Shown here: in pieces, positions 56,396 through 64,000 of the stretch
How positions within the stretch are numbered: position 1 is the stretch's first letter
Layout of the letters: every line of letters begins with the position of its first letter
Source: Schistocephalus solidus
Taxonomy: Eukaryota > Platyhelminthes > Cestoda > Diphyllobothriidea > Diphyllobothriidae
Assembly (NCBI GenBank): GCA_017591395.1
Contig: WEDG01007399.1
Location: 59,870-123,869 of the forward strand
Direction: 5' to 3'
Length of the DNA stretch: 64,000 bases
Position numbers and translations under genes: made by a program
The notes under the pieces: model-generated
Seen by the model: only the letters and a program-made list of their open reading frames with translations
Database searches by the model: none
What the model was told of the DNA's origin: nothing

Positions 56396-57610
56396 ATTCC
56401 TCGGGGAAACCCAGCCCTCATTGTTACCGGTTTCGGCCGCAGAAAAGATACCTTGATCTGGAATATTTGACCGGCTTTTATTTTCAGCCTTTTCTCCCCT
56501 CTTCCAATTCGCTCCTCATTTCCCTCATTTTCAGACGTTCCCTCGGCTCGTTAGGTCATTCTTCCTTCTAACAGAAGTGCTGCCTTTTTCATTTTCTAAA
56601 ATAATTTATGAAGGCCTTGGGGATGTTTTCATGTAGTGGCTCAAGTCTGCTTTGCCTAGTCAGAAAGCTTTTTGTACGGTGAAAATGTACTCATTCTTCA
56701 TGAATTTACTGGTGTATGCATGAAGAAGATCTTGATCGTGTGTCACTCGTTCCTTCGGAATGCTTGACTTGGATTTTGGGACATCCCGTTTTATGATAAT
56801 TCGCGGATGATTTATGAGCGCGGTCCTGATTTCCCCGCCTACGCTATGGAGGGAGTTCACAGAGGTGGCTTTTCGAATGGAAGCTGGGACTTCAACATGA
56901 GAGTAATTTTCACTCGACACTGGGATTCTGGGTCTTAAATATTTGTATGACATACTACCTTCGTCTTCCGAAACTCGTTCCTTGGGTGTGGATTCATTTT
57001 ATTTAGGAAGCTCTTTAAAATTGAGACATTTATCTCTATCGGATTCGTTTATATTTTCTACTGGTGTCTGGTGTTTTACTTGATGTAGCGCCCTGTGACT
57101 GTTTGCTGGTGATGTAGATGCAGAGATTACGCCTGGTTCTGTGCATAATATCCCTCTTTGTTCACTTTTTATTTTCAAAAGCACAGTTAATGCTTGAAAT
57201 TTGCTTATGTTTGGCCCGCTCGGACCAACGCGCTAGCTTAATTTGTCTTTTGGGATGCCCTTAGACGTTTTTTTCATTTTTTGGGATCCCTACCGGTTGC
57301 CCTCTTTCCATACTTGAGACTGTTTAACGGGTACACCAAGCTCCGTAGACGCAGTGTCATCTTCCTTATTGTATGTGATTGCTGAGGAAGCTATGTATGC
57401 GTATGTGCGTTTGCCTCCCTTATGTTCCATCGCAACCGAATGTTCGTCCTCGGGTAAAATGAGAGGAAGTTTCTTCAACTTCTCTATCTCCATCTTCAGC
57501 CTCTGCATATCCCTTTCAATCTCCGAAATTTGTTGAAGAAGTTTAAAGCATGTCGCACACTCTTTGCCCTCGTAATTGACATCAACAAACTTATTAAACC
57601 TTTGACTCAT
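56396..57610 (-). pseudogene. D1 ORF1: CxxC, coiled coil, RRM-like domain, frameshifted
   Basis: The start at 57610 gives V-D-V-N-Y-E-G-K-E-C-A-T-C followed by a strong heptad segment (Q-Q-I-S-E-I-E-R-D-M-Q-R-L-K-M-E-I-E-K-L-K). After S/T-rich linker frames (57184-56999), the RRM-like domain is recognisable at 56800-56560 (I-I-I-K-R-D-V-P, R-V-T-H-D-Q-D-L-L, S-P-R-P-S-x-I-I). Several frame changes and at least one stop disable it. It is the fourth ORF1 in the window with this layout. Confidence 0.75.
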
Positions 57611-57640
57611 TTGGCAGGAGGCGACTTTAAGGAAATATGT

Positions 57641-58212
57641 CCGGAAGTGTAGTCATTCGTGTTGTGACTAGTATTTATTCCATCATTTAAATTTAAATCA
57701 GGGAGTCCGTCGTGCAGTATCGCCATCGTTTCCCACACACTGTTGGCTTAGTTCGAACCTCGGCCGTTCCACGTATTTTTGACGATTCCCGAAGGGTAAC
57801 ATTTTGATAAAGGTGTTAAAAATATGGGATAAAGTGTTAAGTGCGAGCAAATTCATGAATAATATAACGAAATGACTTAGCCCTCTGTAAACTGGAAGAT
57901 CTCGTAGAACTGCTGGCGAGAAATGCACACGAAGAGGATGTTGGTCGTTTCCACTGCGGCCCCGCAGTATTCTTATGAGGATGAAGAGTATGTCAAATAG
58001 AATCAAAAGCTTAATAAATAAAGTCCGCAAGAGTGACAAGTAGACTAAAATCTCAAAAGGCATAACTTCCTCAGAGGTTGAAAATTTTAAACCAAATTCG
58101 AAGGGTGAATGTAGCTACAGTCTTCTTGCACAAATAGCAAAGTGCAGGTCCTAACATATAGATAGCAGTCGAGGGTAGGAATTAGTGAGCGGTTTCCTTA
58201 AGTTGACAGGAC
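57641..58212. other. probable D1 leader and junction DNA
   Basis: Directly upstream of D1 ORF1 on the minus strand, so the first part is likely D1 5' leader. A B-box-like GAGGTTCGAACT on the minus strand near 57752 has no convincing A box. The minus-strand frame at 57698-58063 looks hydrophobic by chance. I could not find the D1 5' boundary because D2 is truncated. Confidence 0.4.
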
Positions 58213-60100
58213 CATTCGTCAATCTTATAGTCCTGGACCAGATGGCGTACCAATCAGTATTATAAAGGCGGATGCTAATGATATTTTCCCGTCACTTCTA
58301 TGTAAGATATTTGATCAAGCTCTGGAAAGTGAAACCTTTCCCAGTGTGTGGAAGGAATCGCACATTCTACCTATCCCCAAACACGGCCAATCTACGTCAT
58401 TTGACGATTGTCGGCCAATCACCACACTGTCCGCAGCTTCGAAAATCCTGGAGACCTTGATCAAAGATAAGATGATGTATCATTTAACTGAGAATAACCT
58501 ATTGAGTGCAGCCCAGCATGGGTTCCTCAAAACAAGGTCATGTGATACCTGTCAGCTCTCTTTCTTTGATCACATTCTACAATATAGGAAGATGGCTTTG
58601 CACTTTACATAGTCTATTTCGATTTCAACAAGGCCTTCGATCGTGTTGACCATGCCCTTCGTCTCCTGAACCTCTCCTCTTTCGGCATGTGTGGTAAACT
58701 TCTGAGCTTGATATCTTCTTACCTGAGCGCTTGCACACAACATGTTAAGGTCTCCAATGTTATTTAAAACTCGGCACGTTTGAGGAGTAGAGTTATTCAC
58801 GGTAGTGTGCTAGGCCCGCTTTTATTTTGTCTTTTTGTCAATGTTGTACCAGGTTTATTTCGGAATGGTAGGCCCTGTATGCATGCTATCTATACAAGCC
58901 GGCAGATCGCGACACCATGCTTGATCTATTAAAAAATGATCTCGAGGCCTTTGCCCAGTGGTACTGAACATGGCGCCTTTCCCTTTCTTGGCACAAATTT
59001 TCCATTATTGTTGTTGGCGACGACTATCAGCCTCAAATTACCATAGATGGCCACGATCTAGATGTGCCTGGCATTGTTAAGGATCTGGGCATATCATATT
59101 CTAATGGTCTCAATCTTTCAGAGCATGGCGCCCTGATTGTCTTTAAAGCACGCAGAACTGCCTAGTTTATCCTCCGAAATTTTAAAACTATTGATATAAG
59201 ACTCCGCCTTTATACAATGTACGTTGGAACTGACCTATAATACTGCTAGTTTCTATTTAGCCTTCTGCGCGCTAGTGAATGGAATAAAATAGAATCGGTC
59301 CTGCACTTCTTCACGAAAAGAATTTTATCGTTGGAGCACCATAATCTGTCGTATCAAGAACGCTGTGGGCTTGTAAACATTGATCCCTTATGGTTTCCCC
59401 GCGTGCAGAACGGACTCTTTTTACTGTTTAAGCTTTTGAATAGTCGTACATTTAATCCCCATACAACTGTGAGGCATCTTGCCTACCCTCGGCACAGCAG
59501 TCATCGCAATATCTTTTTCTTTCTTCCATTAGCTCACAGAGTTAAGTATCATCGATTATTTTCGGTAAACGCTATAGCCATGTGAAATAAAATACCCCAT
59601 AATGTAAAAACCAGCGAAGTTATTCTTTTTTAAGATAACTATTACTAGTATTTTTGCATTCAGAACAGTTTCCAAGAATTCTGGGCGCCACCACAGTAGA
59701 ATCTGTTTTCCTGTTCGACGGAGTGCGCGGCATCTAAACCCGATTCCAAGTGTTACCTTAAAGGATACGGCACCGTCTCTGCAGCCTGCACCCGTTGAAT
59801 TCTTCGGCGGACAGTGAGCAACCGTCCACGAATGCACTCTTGCATGGGGCATAATCTCGGTTCCTAACAAAGACAGAGAGACTGCAAAAAGACTGCACTT
59901 GTGTTAGCCCTTCCCTGATCTGAACTGCTATCATCCTTACAGGTGGCAGTTTTTCCTCCTGAATAACATAAAGATAGGAAAAACACTTATAATGATACAT
60001 ATTCAGGAGTAATTTTTTCACTGCCAGCCTGATCCCCATTGCATATTTCATCTGACAATGCCTGTTACCCGGTATTAAATACAACTATTATTATTATTAT
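58213..60100 (+). pseudogene. family C-like retrotransposon relic C5
   Basis: The plus-strand polymerase begins at S-P-G-P-D-G-V-P and follows C2: K-E-S-H-I-L-P-I-P-K-H-G, L-L-S-A-A-Q-H-G-F, R-S-C-D-T-C-Q-L-S-F-F-D-H. It becomes broken after 58612 (F-D-F-N-K-A-F-D-R-V-D-H is still visible near 58620-58650). C-terminal pieces appear at 59331-59585 (L-S-Y-Q-E-R-C-G-L). The 3' end near 60055-60100 (TGCCTGTTACCCGGTATTAAA) resembles the C hairpin and carries a (TTA)n tail. Divergence from C1 and C2 is much greater than between those two. Confidence 0.82.
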
Positions 60101-60276
60101 AATATAGTAACAGCTTGACGCCCGGGATGTTGCGTTATGAGCAACAAGTTACGACACTCACCATTTAGGGGTCAGACCGAGGGTTCAAATGTAACCGGCA
60201 ATAAACCTGTTTTTCCTCTTGAAGAGTTGGATCTTGCACGTTTACGTTGTCTATGCTTCTGGGGACTATATGAGAC

Positions 60277-60628
60277 TTCAATTCAATTCAATTCAATTCA
60301 ATTTATTGAGGGAAATAGGCATGGGCCTTTAAGTACCCTATTTGTAACGTAAAATTAAGTGCGGTATACAGAGAAGCCGTGTGGGTTGCCAAGGTACAAA
60401 AGGCGGTCATAAAATTTGACAAGTGGTGCACGACTCGAGGGTTAAGATAAATGCCTCATCGCTCAGGCTCGTTGCGGAACATAAAACTGTCAAGGTTCCT
60501 TTCAAAGCTTTCCAGCGATGGTGACATCACAACGTCTTCAGGGAGGGCATTCCATGGTTTAACCACTCTGACGGAGAAGGAGAACTTGCGCACATCCAGT
60601 CTCGCCTGCTGGACACGCAGTTTCAATG
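60277..60628 (-). mobile_element. family A retrotransposon, short 5'-truncated copy A5
   Basis: A (TTCAA)n tail at 60277-60302, then the family A 3' end and the last about 55 codons of the polymerase (60456-60620). It stops at CAGTTTCAATG and joins the promoter-like start of a DNA transposon. It is nearly identical to A2, A3 and A4. Confidence 0.92.
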
Positions 60629-60699
60629 CAACGTTTCTTCCCACTGTTGTGAGCAGAGTCAAGACGCACCCCTTAAAGCAATGCAGCTCGATTCGAGCT

Positions 60700-60948
60700 C
60701 ACTTTTTTGCCACCTTTTGCGCTCGCGTTTTGATTGGTTGCCTGTGATGTTGCGCGTAGGTCTCTAAGGGCGCAAAAGGCAGCGTGCGCTTTCATCGGCT
60801 TATCGATTAGACGGCTGATTGCCTGTGCTCGCGCAGCCATTGGAGTCACTGAATGCTGTGACACGCTGCCGAGCGGATACAATTGCAGACTGACATTGTG
60901 TTTCTTGTACTGCCCTATTGATAACTGCTTTTACTTAACTTTTTCACT
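60700..60948 (+). promoter_or_regulatory. possible promoter of the DNA transposon
   Basis: GC- and CpG-richer than its surroundings, with two inverted CCAAT-type sites (GATTGG at 60734 and CATTGG near 60838), just before the ATG at 60949. No TATA box is obvious. This rests on position and composition only. Confidence 0.3.
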
Positions 60949-62600
60949 ATGTTTAGAGATGTATCCAATAGCAAATTTAGACATCGTATACAGCGGAACT
61001 ATCTTGAATCTTTAAGACGTATTAACGAAAATTTGAGAGAAAGGTATTCATCGGACTTTTCAGTTCAGTTCAGTTCAGTTTTATTAAGGCGAAGCATTTG
61101 AGCTCCCTATTGCTGTCAATGACTGCAAATTAAAAGACTATTCATCTTCATCTTCATCAGCTGACAGTTTGCATCTGACAGGGAGGCTACATGATCAAAG
61201 AAGAAGTCACATCACTCTTGCGCGTTGTCATCAGTGCCACAAATGCATGGTGGTGAGGCACCGTTAACGTCTACGTCTACTCCAGTATAAAATGAGTTTA
61301 CTATACGGGATGGAATGCGAAAGTGGGCAGTCCGTTCGCAATTGGTACACATTCAGTTAAACAGCCTTGTGAAGCTGATCAAGCCATACATAACCACGGG
61401 CTTGCCCTCGGATGCATGAACACTTTTGGGAGGTGCAGTCAGTAATCCACCCGTAACGGCAATTTGTACTGGTTAGTAAGTTAATTTAGGACTGGTAAGG
61501 CAGCTGATTGATAAGTAAAGTAACCGTTACACGCAGTCTGTAGGTGATGAAATAGTATTATGTCTTGCAATAGATGGGTTACCCATTCATCACAAGACTA
61601 AAAGAGACTTTTGGCCTATTTTAGGAAGGATAATTAAACTAATTTTATGTGAGGTATTTGTAATAGGTATTTATCGCGGTTTAGAAAAACCTTCTGGTAT
61701 TCAGACATTCTGCAAACCACTAGAAAAGGAGTTGATATCTTTAAACTGATACAGTTTGCATGTCGAGTCAATCGACAAAACCTTTCAGTTTAGAGTAGCG
61801 GCCTTCATATGTGCTGCACCGGATAGAGTTTTTATTAAGCAAAGTAAGAATTTTAACGCATAATATGGTTGTGAAAGATGTACCATTAAGGGTGAGTACG
61901 TAGACAAGGTTGTCTACGTCAGCGTGTCCGAGCGTAATAGAGTTGATGAGCATTTCTTATCAGCTGCAGACGACCGTTGCAGAATAGGCATAGCTCCTTT
62001 CTTAGAATTAATCATTGGTTTTATTGCCGATTTCCCACTAGAACCATTAAATGTAGTTCATTTGGGTGTCACAAAACGACTCTTAAATATCTGGCTACGA
62101 GGTCCTACGGATTCTCATTTTAGTTGGTCAGTTTCAGTCATTTCTATGATAAATGATAGATAAAGCTCCCTAAATAAGTACATGCCGTGACAGTTTTCCC
62201 AGCGTGCTAGGTCAGTAAGTGCAATAGATACGCGGAAAGGTACAGAATTTTCGACAGTTTTTGATAGATACCATTATAAAATTGCTGAACGATGTTCTAC
62301 TATGGAGGTATTGGAAGCAATTCCTCTAGCTGTTTACGGCAGTATGATATCTAGTTCGCCCAAGGTCATGCAAACAGTTGGCATCATACTAAAGGAATTT
62401 ATTAAAAATGTTTGTAGAAAGGTTTTCGTCATTATACGGTGGGAGTGATATGATGTACAATGTTCATCTTGAAAGACGTGGTCCACTTGAAGTTTTTCCA
62501 CTTTTCCATTTGAAAGTCACCTTGAGCGGCTAAAGTGAATGCTTAGAAAGCCATCCCAGCCTCTTCAGCAAATGGTTCATAGGTTAGGTGAAATGCAGGG
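60949..62600 (+). pseudogene. transposase of the plant-tnp2/DUF4218-like type found in animals, broken
   Basis: The first part (60949-61060) starts M-F-R-D-V-S-N-S-K-F-R-H-R and is rich in Arg and Asn. After the LINE, one frame from about 61545 reads L-A-I-D-G-L-P-I-H, F-W-P-I-L-G-R-I, V-I-G-I-Y-R-G-L-E-K-P, F-I-C-A-A-P-D-R-V-F, Y-G-C-E-R-C (a CxxC), then F-P-L-E-P-L-N-V-V-H-L-G-V-T-K-R-L-L, and further on F-P-L-F-H-L-K-type and R-K-P-S-Q-P-L pieces. This order matches, from memory, transposase-like proteins widespread in animals and related to CACTA/EnSpm tnp2. Only a few stops (near 61748, 61861, 62161) and late frameshifts disrupt it. Confidence 0.65.
61061..61540 (-). mobile_element. non-LTR retrotransposon 3' fragment, family I (own label)
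   Basis: A GTTCA-type tail (61061-61079) is followed by TTTATTAAGGCGAAGC and a CTCCCTATTG block that resembles the 3' ends of families A and B. Upstream on the minus strand a decayed frame reads P-P-C-I-C-G-T-D-D, then D-F-F-F-D-H, like the cysteine/histidine motif near the end of Jockey/I-type ORF2 proteins. The transposase frame resumes after it, so this is an insertion. The upper boundary is approximate. Confidence 0.5.
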
Positions 62601-62636
62601 TCAGGCACCCGATGTGTTCAATTCACGGGAGTGGAC

Positions 62637-63190
62637 CTTCAAAAGGCTGCACATTACGTCCTAACGTTACCAAATACGCAAACCAACGCCCCACCTTTCA
62701 TACTAGAGACTGACGCTAGTGGTTTCGCAATGGGAGCCGTCCTCTTTCAGACCGATAACCATGGATGAGAACACCCCATCTGCTTCGCCAGTCATACGCT
62801 ATCGAAGACGCAACTAAACTACTGCACGTTACGACGGGAATTGCTGGCTATAGTTAGGTTCGTGCAACATTTTCAACACTTCCTCAGAGGCAAACGCTTC
62901 CTGCTACACACCGACCACAGGGCACTCAAATGGATACAGTCATTCAAAGATCCACTGGACCAGTTAGCCCGTTCGCAGGAAATACTAAAATACTTTGACT
63001 TCGAATGCCAATACCGCCCAGGTTCAAATCATACGAATGCAGACGCTTTGCATCACCTAGGGCCCACTAAACCACCTAACGACGACACTTCAAAACCCAT
63101 AGTGAACGCAATCAGTGTCGACGAACAGACACGAGATGTATGGTCTTCAGCCCAACAGACAGACCCTCGTTGCTGCTCGTTTACATAGCT
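62637..63190 (+). pseudogene. Ty3/Gypsy-type LTR retrotransposon pol fragment (RNase H region)
   Basis: An endogenous retroelement remnant. It starts in the end of the reverse transcriptase (E-T-D-A-S-G-F-A-M-G-A-V-L), continues with R-E-L-L-A-I-V-R and H-T-D-H-R-A-L-K-W (RNase H), then Y-F-D-F-E-C-Q-Y-R-P-G and N-A-D-A-L. It is broken by stops (near 62766 and in the region before 62841) and ends about 63188. No LTR, integrase or gag is visible. It is dead and isolated. Confidence 0.82.
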
Positions 63191-64000
63191 TGAGCAGATT
63201 GAGACAAATATGTTTCTGATAGGTATGACGCCAGCTGAAGTATCGATTGCTTGTGGCTTGTGTGCGTTAAGAAAATTATCGGTTATCATAAGGGGGAATG
63301 TGGGTTAGTTTTTGGAGATTATGTGAATCGTGTAGACTTCTAATAAATAAAGGAATTGTATATTTAAGGCACAGAGGGCCCCATCATTAAAAACTTAGTA
63401 TCGCGGCATAAAAAAATACAAAGTTGATAATTGCTGCACTTTGTAAGCAACCACACAAACAGCAGAAAAGAGAAGTATGGTAGGCATATCCGAATCAGAT
63501 TTTTTAAAATTTGAAATTTATATTTGGTTAGCGCCAGTAAGGCACTGTCTAAACAAACATTAGTAACGAAATAAAATTATGACTATGTGTGCAGATAAAA
63601 TGTACAAATAATTAATAATGTAGGCAGAACTTGTCCCGTTAAGTCAACAGTTTGCGTTGTTTTGAAGTTAATAGTGCACTAGAAAGCAGGCAGTGTAAAA
63701 CCCTCCTATCTTAAACATGGAGGTAGAGTTCAATATGCCTCCATTTTCGAAAAGAGTGTAGGAGAATAAAACTGCTAAGGAAAATAAGGTAAAGAGGTGA
63801 ATTGGGCTAATACTGCAGAAGCATTTCAGAATGAGATAATGAAACGTCGATATGGTTCATTCTCAATCACTATGGCACATGAAACAAAATCTCACGAAAA
63901 CGCGTCAGTGAACTTGAGGCCTCAGCATCTTTGGATCCAGAATGGAATTCTGATGATGGTTAGTATCCAAAGAAACGGTAGCATTTTAGACTGTGGACCA
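63191..64000. other. unassigned DNA with hairpin repeat copy 3
   Basis: AT-rich sequence with no frame worth calling. It contains an inverted, diverged copy of the 38-bp hairpin repeat at 63513-63551 (AGTGCC-TTACT-GGCGCT on the minus strand). No gene or element boundary is visible to the window end. Confidence 0.45.
63513..63551 (-). repeat. dispersed 38-bp hairpin repeat, copy 3
   Basis: On the minus strand, AGACAGTGCCTTACTGGCGC then TAACCAAATATAAATTTC. Compared with copies 1 and 2 a G-U pair of the stem has become G-C, so pairing is kept while the sequence changes. Confidence 0.55.

Larger units (their letters stand above)
28366..57640 (-). mobile_element. family D retrotransposon D1, one element spread over 29 kb by nested insertions
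   Basis: Read from high to low coordinates, the D1 blocks are 57640-55736 (ORF1, endonuclease), 52060-51565 (linker), 51432-51036, 49165-48894 and 47280-46999 (polymerase), 35836-35184 (polymerase end) and 28532-28366 (3' end). At each gap the D sequence stops and resumes at matching points of the other D copy (47281-48893) or of a related consensus. For example, GGACAA at 46999 continues as CTGCGAATTT at 35836, where D2 has GGACAACTGTGAATTT. Insertions from 5' to 3' are F1, B5, B4 with A4, D2, C1 with C2 and A2, and B3 with A3 and a copied filler. The blocks add up to about 4.2 kb, a normal CR1 length. Confidence 0.82.
60629..62636 (+). mobile_element. decayed DNA transposon with tnp2-like transposase, split by a LINE
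   Basis: A non-coding start (60629-60948) leads to a short frame at 60949-61060. A minus-strand LINE interrupts at 61061-61540, and transposase sequence follows at about 61545-62620. The A5 copy has removed or covers the left end, and a Ty3/Gypsy fragment follows the right, so no terminal inverted repeats can be checked. The assignment rests on the transposase. Confidence 0.6.

Overview
The window is eukaryotic and consists mostly of retrotransposon layers around one ordinary housekeeping gene. That gene, on the minus strand at 15695-17141, is ribosomal protein L3, split into five exons by introns of 77, 35, 31 and 41 nt. Such tiny introns are typical of flatworms. A decayed LINE at about 10961-13960, with an endonuclease, a reverse transcriptase and C2H2-like zinc-finger remnants at its C-terminus, resembles elements I know from diphyllobothriidean tapeworms (Spirometra, Schistocephalus, Diphyllobothrium). 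I therefore read this as a repeat-rich flatworm genome, probably a pseudophyllidean tapeworm. The species is inference.

Layout. 1-3835: minus-strand copy of a CR1-like non-LTR element (called family A here). 3836-9240: old reverse-transcriptase relics, tRNA-like SINE heads and unassigned DNA. 10120-13960: the zinc-finger LINE fossil. 13961-18690: RPL3 and flanks with little else. 18690-22390: relics of families G (plus) and F (minus). 23211-28365: a G copy hit by a family B element, a C copy hit by an unknown 524-bp insertion, and an ORF1 fragment of family E. 28366-57640: one ancestral family D element blown up to about 29 kb by nested insertions. 58213-60100: a decayed C copy. 60277-62636: a short A copy, then a decayed DNA transposon split by another LINE. 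62637-63190: a Ty3/Gypsy-type RNase H fragment. 63191-64000: nothing recognised.

How the elements relate. Families A-F are CR1-like two-ORF elements. ORF1 carries a CxxC plus coiled coil (seen in A, C, D, E) and an RRM-like domain (A, C, D, F). ORF2 carries an apurinic-type endonuclease and a reverse transcriptase. Families A, B, D and F, with different 3' tails, share a small 3'-terminal hairpin, and C has a different one. Reading the minus strand from 57640 down to 28366, the D element resumes exactly after each insertion (F; B; B carrying A; D2; C carrying C2 and A; B carrying A plus a copied filler). This gives a relative chronology: D old; B, C, F and D2 later; A always on top and never interrupted.

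Family letters are my own labels. No database search was run. Near-identical copies differ mainly in homopolymer length, so some single-base frameshifts may be assembly errors.
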